From Nymphaea colorata (Eukaryota; Streptophyta; Magnoliopsida; Nymphaeales; Nymphaeaceae), in NCBI RefSeq assembly GCF_008831285.2, contig NC_045141.1, positions 13,566,106-13,626,105 on the forward strand: 60,000 bases of DNA, in the 5' to 3' direction. A program made the position numbers and the translations under genes. Shown here one piece after another: positions 10,795 through 21,500 of the stretch (its first letter is position 1; every line of letters starts with the position of its first letter). The notes under the pieces are model-generated. The model ran no database searches, was not told the DNA's origin, and saw nothing but the letters and a program-made list of their open reading frames with translations.

Positions 10795-12545
10795 ATGACG
10801 TTGGCGGTGGTGCCGGAAGGGCCAGCGGCAGCACAGCCGTGTCCGAAGGTCTGCTTCTCTTTCGCGGCCTACGCGAAGAATGTGATCAGCCACCTGAAGA
10901 GCTGCCAAATCCCGGTGGCGGAGGGGCTCTCCGATGAGGAGTTTTCAAAGATTGAGCGCAGCTTGAACTTCACCTTCCCGCCCGACCTCCGGTCGATCTT
11001 GAGCGAGGGCCTCCCTGTCGGCATCGGCTTCCCAGACTGGCGATTGTCGACGTTCCGGCAGCTGAGGATGATGTTCGACCTGCCGATGTCCGGGATCGTT
11101 TACGGGGTCGCTAAGGGCTGGTTCTGGCACGACGCTTGGGGGCCGAGGCCGGACGGTGCGGAGGAGGCCATTGCCCGAGCCAAGGAGCGCCTGAGGGAGG
11201 CGCCGGTCCTTGTGCCGATCTACAGCCACTGCTACATTCCCTCCAGTCCGGTGATCTCCGGCAACCCCGTCTTCCTCATCCACGACGCGCACTTCTACTA
11301 CGCGGGCTTCGACGTCGCCGACTTCTTCCAGCGCGAGGCCTTCGTGCCCCTTGGATTCCGCCCATGCGACGCGTTGGTCCCGGCGAGATGCTCCCTGGGC
11401 GACGACCAGGCCGTGCCGGAGACTCCCGTTCGGAGCGGCGGCAACACGCCGAGAAAAGCGGCCTCCCAGGCCCGGATGATCTCCAGGTATATCTACACAT
11501 ATAGCCTATTCTTTTTCCCCGTTTCTGCATAAAGTCTATTTTCTCCCTCCAATTTTAAGGAAGAACGAATGTATCGGTTATGCCGGGTCGATAAACGAAC
11601 CGAATCGGAACGAATTTTCGACCGCATCGGTGAATTTGGAAGCCTATGAGGCCCAAACGCAATTTGAGAATATGATCGGAATATGTTCCGAAGCTCAAAT
11701 GGGACGCATCAGTGGGTTCATCTCCGGTCCGTCTGATGACAGACTCGTTTTTCTCCAACAGAGGAGAGTGGGAATTTATTCCCGGCGACCGGGCCCTTTC
11801 TCGGATTCCGTGGGCACGAGATGGACTCCACGGAACGTGGCAGAGGCCACAGGGTGCAGAAACCCGCAATGCGCTTTGGAGCTTTGGTCCTCAGAGAAAG
11901 AGACCAGTCGCCTCGACCTGCCTTCAGAGGAGACACGACGTTTCTGAAGGGGGATGTCCCCCTTTCGTACTCTTCTGAAATGGCCAAACTGCCCTAATTC
12001 TCAGGTATAAATACTTCAACGGCGACCGGAAGCACCCGTTGCCAAGCAACGCGCTGAACCGGTTCACGATGCAGGCGCCGGCGTGGGTCGCGAAGGCCGC
12101 TCGGCGGATCGACTTCTGGTCCGACCTGGTGGAGGGGAACGGCTGGTCCAACCGCAATGGCGACGCGGCAGCGGTGGCGTCGAGGGAGGCGCGAGATGCG
12201 AAAGAGCGGGAGGAGGAGGAAGTGGAGGTGGAGATGGCAGTGGAGGAGGAGGTGGGGCTGAACGCCGGGTGGGTGGAGGCCTACCTTGTGGAGATGGAGG
12301 GGAGGCTGAGGAGGGGCGGGTGGAAGGAGGACGACATCAGGGAGATGGTCGGCGACAACGGCGAGGCGAGGGAACCGGCGTGGCCATCATCGCCGGACAG
12401 GGAAAGCCTGGCGTCGCACGTCCGGCTGCTGTCGACGGCGCTCTGCAAGGCCGGGTGGAGCGAGCAGGACGTCATCGAGGCGCTGGGGCTTTTCGAGGAA
12501 GACGACAGGGTGGAGATCGTGCCGGTGGAGAACGGGGGTCAATGA
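10795..12545 (+). CDS. Knr4/Smi1-like plant protein of unknown function, 2 exons, 410 aa
   Basis: Exons are 10795-11486 and 12005-12545; the 518-bp intron has GT/AG ends and splits an Arg codon (AG|G), giving ...MISR-YKYFNGDRKHPLP.... Total coding length is 1233 bases. Residues about 45-200 contain a globular region with LSDEEFSKIERSLNFTFPPD and GFPDWR segments, the pattern of the Knr4/Smi1-like superfamily; the layout recalls Arabidopsis At3g50340/At5g67020, whose function is not known to me. After the splice come an AWVAKAARRIDFWSDLVE helix-like segment, a Glu-rich stretch (about 290-310) and two related segments, RLRRGGWKEDDIREMVG and ALCKAGWSEQDVIEALG. No signal peptide or membrane span is seen, so a cytosolic or nuclear protein is likely. 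The exons are strikingly GC-rich against AT-rich flanks. Confidence 0.85.
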
Positions 12546-15055
12546 GGAACAGCAGTTTCTTTTTTCCTCTTTTTTTATTATTTTACATTTCTTCTTTACT
12601 TGGGTATGGTGAGTAAAGAAGCCCGTTCAACAGAGGCAGTCTCATCACAAGAATGTCTTGCGACTCTCTGGCAGAGGCTCCATGTTTCAAGGATATATAT
12701 GCATATATGTCATTCTTTACTGGGTTTCCCACTGAAAGGAAAGCAAGCAGCTTCTAGGTTTTTGGTGGTTGTCTTATTGTTAGTTAGTGGAAAATCTTGG
12801 GAGTGGTTTAGGTAGGGAAGGGAAGATTGGTTTCTTCAGTCTTGCGTGTTTGGCGTCCGGCAAAGGAAGATCTGCAGCTGTCGATGGAAGGGAAACGCCG
12901 GAATGGAGTTCTTTGGTGGTGGGGCTTTGGCTGTTCATTCTTCAAATATCATGGTGAGTATAATATGTGATTAACATTTGAGAAAGATATTTTCCGATCA
13001 ACTGTAAATGATATTAATGTGGAACCCATTAAGTTGGATTGGCTAAAGGCTGAATTTCACCCGAATTTAGCAAGGAGATGGTAGACCAGATCCACTTTCT
13101 TGAGACGAACAACATCAAAACCTAAGCTCAATGTTCGTCTTTTGGTGCTTGGAATGAGGTTCCAGCATAGTGCCGGTCGTGAAAGTTGAACCTGATTTCA
13201 TGGCACATGCGGCCGAGCCCTCTTCTTCAACCGAATGGATTAAGGTGAACGGCAGGGCAGTTTCGAGTTCGAGTAACGTGTAGACGTTGAATGATGTGTT
13301 CTGGCCAGGGATGTCCGGATTGTTGATTACTGAGCAATAAAAAACTCTTGGCTTGACTTGGAATTAGGGACGTGAAATATCCAACTTGTACGAAATTTGA
13401 TGCAATTGGTATTTTGGATTTGAATTGGAATCTTATTCTGTAAAATCGAAATCAAATGCGACTAATAGATTGAATTGCGTCGGGTCTTCATGTGTTCTCA
13501 GTCAGATGCACGGTAGGGCGAATAGCTTTGACAGAATATATTGAATAGAAGATCATTAGGTCTTAAACGTAGTTCTACTCCAATTACTGTTATGTGTTGA
13601 GTCAAGTACAATCATTATACTTGACTAGTGTTTGAATAGTCATACGAGTATACTAATATAAACGGCATAACTAAACTCGTACCATTATGGGTGGACACTT
13701 TGTGAGTGTTTTATTTGTGAGTGTTTTATGAATTTTAAAGATTGAATAATTTTATAAAATATTAGATTGAATTTTATTTAGGTATATGAAGATTTGCTTC
13801 ACATCCGACCCATTTCTGGCCCTACATATTTTCTCCAAACTCCGTTTGATGTTGGATATTGAAGTCTTGACTTGAAATATTTCAATCCAATTTTTCCTTA
13901 AATGTTTTATTTAGCAAAAAACATCTACCAGTATCAAATCTAAGGCAATATGTTTATACCTGTAAGCTTTTGTTTTGCTTTAAGAATGTTTATACTTGTA
14001 AGGTTTTGTCTTGGTTTTGTCTTGCTTTAAGATTTTGGTGGACCTATGATACATCTTTCAACTTAAAGCATTATGTTTTTTACCGTTTACAACTTATAAA
14101 AATAACACATTAAAACATAACAGTTGCCGGTTACCCCTAAGTTTTAATTCTTGAAATTCCTAGATCTGGTCATAATTGGCATTAAGGTCCACGGTTACCT
14201 TCGATGTTTGGAAAAGAAAAACCATGGAGAGAAGTCTGATGAGATAATAGACCTGCTTTCTCCTATCGGGTCTGGATGAAGCGTTGGAACTCGAGAGCAG
14301 AATGTCGGTGAAGCTCCACCAGGGTTTTATGACATCCTTGACAGTAGAGAGTAGAGAGGTGTTGTTGGCTCAGAACAGTGTTCAACATTACGTCCCATCA
14401 CCATCGTGCTCAAAGGGGCATATATTTATTCTAAGAAAGAATGTAACCAAGCAATGAGGTCAATGCATTTGACTTTGTCGTTGGAGAATTGCGACTCATT
14501 CTTTAATTAGTTCTTTCAATAGGCACTATCACATGGTTACGTCACGTGTTTGAATCGAAAGGGCCATTAAATGCAAATCTCCTCAAAGAGGCCGTTCTCT
14601 TGAGTACCAACAACTATATATATATAATTTGACTTTTGAATCATTCAAATATTTAATCTGTTTGATTCATCTAAGAAAAAGAAAAAAGAAAAAATAATGA
14701 TGAACATTTTGTCATTTACTATTAATTCACATTTTTTTTTCTTTTAACCATTCATCTATTTGAAATAAAGACTCTAAGTAGATGGTGGGATAAATCTGTA
14801 TAGCTTGATTCATCTTTGGCTCACTCTTTAGACACATACAATGTGTAACTTTACAATCTTTTTGAGCCTTGAAAAGGGTTCGAACTTCGAAGGCTAAGAT
14901 AACTCAACGCTTTAATCATTAATACGTCATACTAACTTTGCTAATAAATTAGATGGCCGATATATTCCACCTTTTTAATTATCTGTTAATACGTCATACT
15001 AACTTTGCTAATAAATTAGACGGTCAATGTATTCCACCTTATGGACCCTAAGGAC
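12546..15055. other. 3' UTR of the upstream gene and intergenic DNA
   Basis: The first several hundred bases probably include the 3' UTR of the Knr4/Smi1-like gene, but I cannot place the polyadenylation site. The rest is AT-rich with no recognisable gene. Near 13960-14035 a TGTTTATAC(C/T)TGTAAG...TTGCTTTAAGA motif occurs twice. Confidence 0.4.
14919..15040 (+). repeat. Tandem duplication, 67-bp period
   Basis: TTAATACGTCATACTAACTT begins at 14919 and again at 14986, and both units run on through CTAATAAATTAGA and ATTCCACCTT with few differences. Confidence 0.85.
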
Positions 15056-15244
15056 CAGGGGAGGAGGGAGGGGGTGGGCCACCTAGGTCATGGACCCACC
15101 CCAACTATTTGAAAAAAAAAATACATTGAAAAAACTAAAAAATTTTAGTGGTGCAATGTATTTTTTATATTCGGGTTCAGCTACCTGTATCTAAAGTTGG
15201 ATTGTTTGGCCCGCCCCTGAAAAAAAAACCTGGTTCCGCCCCTG
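15056..15244. mobile_element. hAT-type MITE, copy 3 (189 bp)
   Basis: It starts CAGGGGAGGAGGGAGGGGG and ends GGTTCCGCCCCTG. The inverted ends are CAGGGG(A/C)GGA. Flanks CTAAGGAC (15048-15055) and CTAAGGAG (15245-15252) match at 7 of 8 positions. It shares a GGGCC(A/G)CCTAGG(T/C)CATGG block with copy 1 and an ACATTGAAAAAA block with the family. Confidence 0.8.
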
Positions 15245-16382
15245 CTAAGGAGAGACCACCACCTCCTTTCTTTTCTCGATATACATTTTTTCCTCTATGC
15301 GGTGTGCTCTTTAAGGTCAGATCATGTATATAATATTTCTCAAATATCTTCCTCAACATAAGACTGTTTCGGGTTGTGCAATTCTCATGGTGGAACACGT
15401 CTTTTAGGAGTCTTCCTGATTGACAAGGCAAGGTGATGGTAGACAAACCTGCCCCCATTGAAATTGATTGTAGAAAAGAGAGATGCATCTGGAATGTCTT
15501 GACTAATTTTTTCAGCTTATTTGAAGGTCTTCGATCTGATTTCTAGCCCTCTCTGCAGCAGGTCCTCAAGAGCTTAGGAAGAAGTGAAGTCAGAGTTTGT
15601 TCAAATAGCAGGATTAGTTCTAGTACGTATTCTAGTAGATCTCTTTAAAGCAAGGATCATCTTCTCACGGATTCTCAGCTGTACCCAAAGTTCTTGTGGT
15701 GAGAAGACCTTAATTGTCTGTAGATTTAACTTACCATTAGTATTCGTGATCTAAATGCAAAAGGACTTACCATTTTGGCTATGTTATTAATGATATAAGA
15801 AATTAAGCTTAAATGATTAATCTGGAGGTCAACTTTAATATATTGTATTATTCCAATGCTATACAATTGTTTTAAACAATTTATGAAACTAATTTGCATA
15901 AAAATGTGTCTAATATTAAGAAAACTTAAAGTAACTTTTTATGAGGATCAAATGCGGCAACCAAAATGTCTGCTTATGCAAGATGAGCTGCAAATATTTG
16001 GCTTAAGCTTGACAAAAGAACTGTGACAGCCTATCTACAAAGAGATAAAAGACCTCAAACGGGGTTGGTGGTATTGTATTTTAATCTTTTTCGGCCAAGG
16101 GTTGGTCGAAACCTATAGCTTGGCTACAGTATTGTAGTATTGTTAGAAGGAGCAGAAGTGCCACCTTTGTTAGATTAAAATAAAGTGTTTCTTGCACTTG
16201 GTTACCATCATTTGAACTATAGTTCTTATTGATCATCAAGTATTAAATGTTGAGTGAGTATGAGTATTTCATCCTACTATCCAACAAGAGAACCAATGCC
16301 CCCACCTATTCCTCTGTCCTGCAGGGTATTAGACTTGCTTTTCTTATCTTGGGGGAAGGGAAGAGGAAGGATACATGGTAAT
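15245..16382. other. Intergenic, no gene recognised
   Basis: Short frames only, no repeat partner in the window. Confidence 0.4.
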
Positions 16383-16522
16383 GCCTCCGCCATGATTTAA
16401 CTTGCATATTGGTGTTCTCACTTTCTCATCCCCACCCTTCTCCCCTCCTCTTGCCTCCGCCATGATTTAACTTGCATATTGGTGTTCTCACTTTCTCATC
16501 CTCACCCTTCTCCCCTCCTCTT
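16383..16522 (+). repeat. 70-bp tandem duplication
   Basis: Two 70-bp units starting GCCTCCGCCATGATTTAACT (16383 and 16453) differ at a single seen position (CCCC versus CCTC near the unit end). This is very recent or maintained by conversion. Confidence 0.95.
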
Positions 16523-17790
16523 TTCCACATTTTGTAGTACAGGAAGTTGATATCCTAAAAATTCCAAATAGAAACTGTCTGCCCACCAGCCCCCACCTCG
16601 TCCATTGTGCCAACTTCCTTAGAAATCACATTGATTATTAAATGAAGAGTTGACAACAATAATACTCTTACAATACATAACTCTTTACTAATTGGGCTTA
16701 TAAGCAATATAGGCGACCATCACCTTACTCAACACCATGCATTCTCTTCACTCACTCATGCTACTATTGTGGTTGTGCACACGACATGTGTGCCCAATAT
16801 GAGAATTAGCCATAAACCACACATATCCTTGTGTGGAACCTAATGTCAATTATGGGAGGAGTAACAACAACCCCATGTTAGGGAGAACATGTTAAGCTTT
16901 CTGCTTAACTTAGCATCAAATTGCCAATACATATTTTTTCCAAGTCTTGTGTCGAAATGTCTCATACATTCCATTAGATTGTTAATGTTTACTTAAGAGA
17001 AACTATCGTGGATGTAAAACCTTTAAGGACACAATACCATTATGTCTCCAAGGTTCTGCCTTGCTCAATGTCTAAGCAGATGTACGATACACCAATTACT
17101 TTAGTGTCGCGCTTGTCATCATTTTCAGCCTCAGGAATAACATGATGGAACATGCCAACAGCCATAGGTTACAAACCACAAACCCTTGAAATGTGCACTG
17201 CCTTACCACCCAGTTGCACTATGACTGTCGAAACTTACCTTTCACTAAATTGGTAACATTCTCCGACAACTTTACCAGCTTGGCACATGTTGAGGTGAAG
17301 GACAGACGTCATTAATATGTCGCCACTCTCTTTCACATGTATGTTGTTCATCGTGCACTGGCTATCTCTTCTAGCATTTATTCAAGGGGTCTGGTTCGAT
17401 CGTTGCCCACATGCATTTCATGTATTGAGCTTGTAGAATTCTTCAACTCCAAATCTTAAGGTCTCCTTAATGGCCATGTCAACAAAGGCCTCGTGGGCAC
17501 GGTCAGGGTTAGGTGCATCGAACCACTTAGGCTCCATGAAAGAGACATATATGTGTATACATGCATGCTCCAAGCATTTATGACCAAAGTACACGCATAC
17601 ATCACGTATTTATCCACAACCTTAGAGTACTTTAAGATGTGCTTAAAAACAGATAAATAGACCGACTTTTTAACCAAATTAAAGAGTGCAGGGTCAGTAA
17701 AAACACGACTGTCTGAAGACCCTGACACGAGGTCCGATGGCAGTGGTGGAGCCAAGATTTTTCTAAGGAAGGACCATTGTATAATCATTA
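16523..17790. other. Intergenic, no gene recognised
   Basis: No supported gene. At 17741 a CAGTGGTGGAGCCAAGA sequence resembles a hAT terminal repeat of the MITE family above, but I found no partner end or duplication. Confidence 0.35.
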
Positions 17791-17990
17791 AGCATGTGAA
17801 TAGATATGGCGATTCGATGAGAGATCGAAACTGTTCCACCTTCCTCTTGTTCTTGGAGTTCAAGGCCGCTTTATGACCTAAGTGGGAAGCAGAGCACTCG
17901 TCAATTGAAGTGCAGTGCATCTACAATTTGCAATGTAGAAGAGTAGTTCTCTCAATCGCAATCATGTTATTTTTTATGGCGATCTTATGA
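17791..17990 (-). repeat. Diverged SINE-like repeat, family with 53113 and 54298 copies
   Basis: Part of this segment (about 17815-17935) aligns in the same orientation with the repeats at 53113-53320 and 54298-54515: a GG(A/T)TTCA...GGC(C/T)G block, then A(G/C)GTGGGAAGTAAGACA-like and TTGCACATCCATTT-like blocks. It is the most divergent of the three and its tRNA-like head is not clear. Confidence 0.35.
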
Positions 17991-18299
17991 GTTTTATCCT
18001 TAAGCAATTTGAAGTGAGTGTTATGAGATCATCTGCGGATATTAGATCTGCAGTAATCAGTAATCAAACACAACCTAAAATAAAAAGAGAGAAACCCTAA
18101 GAAAGCATTACCAAAATCTAGCTACTAGAAAATCACAATCAACGCTGCATGAGACTTCTTCATGTGAATAAATATGTATAACACCCAGTAAATTATTCAT
18201 CCTTACTAAAATTAAAAAGGAATCTTGAAGTCCCTAAAAACCATCGTTAAATATTTCAGTTTGAGGGAAAATTATATAATACCAAATATTTAATAATAA

Positions 18300-18534
18300 A
18301 GTACGAGGAAAATTTGTATGGTACAGAGTCGCGTTCAACTATTTAATTAGAACGGTTCGAGTCGCTGTTTTACTCGTAAAATTTTCCGTCTCATTTCTGA
18401 AGAACGATGCGAGTCAGAAGCCGCTTCCGACCACAGTGGATAATGCCGCGAGAGTCTACACTCGACTGCCTCCGTCTTGCCGAAAAGTTAGTCCTCCCTC
18501 TAAAACCCTCCTCTCCCTCGCTCTCTGTCAGAAG
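18300..18534 (+). promoter_or_regulatory. Upstream region of AspRS with out-of-frame ATGs
   Basis: No in-frame ATG precedes 18535 in the open stretch; the frame opens at least from a GTG at 18436. Two ATGs at 18407 and 18443 are out of frame with the synthetase and open a 134-codon frame running to 18811. If transcripts begin upstream of 18407 these ATGs would compete with the main start; if they begin between 18446 and 18535 they would not. The transcription start is unknown. Confidence 0.35.
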
Positions 18535-21500
18535 ATGCTGCCATGGCCGATCCGGTTGCAAGCAACGGCCTCTATTTTGCGTTCCCTTCCCGTTTTCTTC
18601 GTTTCCTCAACGCGTGGCTGTAATTCGACCTTCCTCCGCCCGCGCCTCGTCCGACGCTGCCTTGGTGCCGCCAAGCGACGATACTCCGCCACTTCTGCTT
18701 GCGCTTCTTCGTCTTCGCAGGAAACTCTGGTTTCTGAGCCCGTCACTCGGTCGATTGCCAACCAGAATTCCCTCGAGTGGGTCTCGAGGACCGATCTCTG
18801 CGGCGATCTGACTGTCGACGATGTGGGAAAGAGAGTTCGCCTTTGCGGATGGGTCGCGCTTCATCGAATTCATGGTTCCGTTACGTTCCTCAACCTAAGA
18901 GATGACTCTGGACTTGTCCAGGTACATTTTTCTCGCCTAGCGTCGTCAATTCGGCGTTTAGCTTGCATGCCTATGGCTTATTGTCCAGGTACGTAGATTG
19001 TGTTTTCCAACGGTTTGGAATTGATTTTTTGAAGGTCACGACGCTGCCCGAGCAGTTCCCCGATGCACACTCTGTCGCAATCAAGTTGAGGTTGGAGTAC
19101 GTAGTTGCTGTCGAAGGTGTGGTCAGGTCTCGCCCGAGCGAGTCCGTTAATCGGAAGATGAAAACGGGGGATGTAGAGGTGAGATGAGACATTGCAGATC
19201 AACACAAGCCTCTTTGTTTATGAACGTTTAATCTGATTGGTTGATTAGCTACTTTTTGGGAAGCGGACAAGATGCATTTGGCAACGGAATAGCGAGTCTC
19301 CCTAAGTTGCCTTATCTAGGAACTAAATTTTAAGGATTTGGCCTTTCCAAGGCCATTCAGAAGCCATCTGAATGCTGCTGGATTTGGTACGAAGGCATCT
19401 ACGTGCCAACTCCAGAACACAGACCCTGTGAAGCCACTATTTTTAAGCAGTCTTCGTGGACCCTTTCCAATAATGAACCGATATTGATCGTTTAGGCGCC
19501 CACTTCGAACAGTTGATAGCGACAAAATGAGAAAAAAGAAGTAACTTTCCTCGAGTCCCATGCACATCACTTGCCATGACGCTCATATCACACACACATA
19601 GCGCAGTGAATGAAAACTAGGATTTCTGTTGGTCAATGTTTTGTTTTCCATTACCAACTGTTCATTTGTTCCCCTAGTGGTTGGAAAATTCTAGACCGAA
19701 TGCCTCTCAGTAGAAGGGTTCCCAGCCTTTCCATTTTCAACTGTATTGTCGCATCCTCCCTGCCATCGGCAGCTTATCAACTTGTACCTTGAGAAGGACA
19801 TCCATGTAGTGTAGGGTAGTCGTAGATTGCAGAAATAATGAATGAAAGATGAGGTAGCTAAATGAGCTCTCTACCTATCCCATAGTAGTGCCTGAATTCC
19901 TAATTCTCAGGAAAAGATGCTTGTGCGAGTGAAGTGTATCTAAATAAGGTATGTGATTTCTGATAGTTTCATGCATTAATGGCTCTCTGCACTTGATGGC
20001 ATGCGGAATTGCATGATCATTTGATATTTCCGCCTTTCCTTAGGTTTTCTAGATATCTTATGTTGGAAGTGAAGTTTTCTCTATTCACTATTTTTCCATT
20101 GAAGGGGTTCAGCTTTTGCAATTTTCTGATAATTTATTACAATAGCTGTTATCTATTCCATATCCATAAATATTGCACGTTTTGATGTGTTTATGTCAGG
20201 TTACTGCAGAACATGTCCAAATTTTGAATCCTGTCAAATCTGCTTTGCCTTTTCTGGTCACTACTGCTGAGGACGCTAAGGAATTTGTGACAGAAGAGAT
20301 TCGCTTGAGGTACTTAAAATCTTGAAGAATTTTTTGGAGTGAGATGTAGTGTCTGTGTGAGATACACATGTGCCTATTTTCAGTTTCTAAGTTTCCACAT
20401 GGTGTGTAAAATGCATGTTCTTTGCCGAATATGTTCATTTTCTGGACTCATCTTCATTTGGTACATAGTATACACTTTCCTTCTTTGACGTTCAGAGAGA
20501 GAGAGAGAGTGTGATATATATATTGACAGATTCAACATAATATTCTCTTTGTCTCTTTCTGTCTCTATTTCTGTCTGTCTATCTGTTTGTCTCTCTCACT
20601 CACTCTCTCTCTCCTGGAAGGAAGTAGATGGATTGATGATATATCTCAATGGAAGATTTTTTCTTTGCAATGCAGGAGTTACATAAAATTGATAAATATT
20701 TCATTGTATCTATGGAGGAGCAGATGCATCCAGTTTGGCTTTTATCGAGTATCGTTTTCTCTTAGGTGGCTTTATGGCTTGTTTTGGTGGCTTATGTCTA
20801 CTGCCATTTGTAATCATGCTATAGGTCCTAAATTGTTCTAATAGTAAACGATTTGCTTGCATATAGATAGGAATTGATGTAGATATGAGCATTGGTGAGT
20901 TACATCACTGAGTGTTTGCATCATTCTCCCATATAACGTGTTTAAAATTTTAAAAATATGGAAAACAAAAAAATTAAAACGTGAAAATTTACAATACTTG
21001 AAAAAATCACCAAAAGATAAAGAGCACATTTTTAAAACCCTAATCCCTAAACCCAAAACCCCACTTGTGTTTCTCTGAGACTTTTTTTGAGGAAAACAAA
21101 CTTACCGATTAATACCTGACAAAAACCTTAAACCTAGGAAAGATTTTTATTACAATGTTTTGCATTATGGTGGGGTCACTGGGGGACCAAGTGGGGTTGG
21201 TAACTTCAAGGTACTCAGGGGGAGCCTCATGATACATTCAGGGTCTGAGGACATCCCAGGCAGGCAGATCAACTGGTTGTTTGATTGCCAGAAGCAAGTC
21301 AATAGTGGACCATATGATCATGAAATGTACCTCTTTAGAAAGGCAGAGAAATGTAAGATACAACTGGAAAAGTTAATTTAGGCAAACCACGAAGATGGAA
21401 TTTTGCAGCTGGAGTAGAATGCTAGCTAATAACTGTCAATTTTGATATTGATTAACTTCGAGTGACATGTTATTGTGTAGTAAGAGATATTCTACTTCAG

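Noticed and set aside
17741-17775. Fourth hAT MITE copy
   Set aside because: Only one end (CAGTGGTGGAGCCAAGA) is visible; no opposite end or 8-bp duplication.
17456-17920. 154-codon minus-strand frame as a gene
   Set aside because: Its first part is the SINE-like repeat and the remainder has no recognisable motif.
18436-18534. N-terminal extension of AspRS from 18436
   Set aside because: The codon at 18436 is GTG, not ATG. The first in-frame ATG is 18535 and gives a length close to the known family.
18407-18811. 134-codon + frame as a separate gene
   Set aside because: It overlaps AspRS exon 1 in another frame, has no family resemblance, and lies in GC-rich sequence where open frames arise by chance. 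Kept only as a possible upstream frame.
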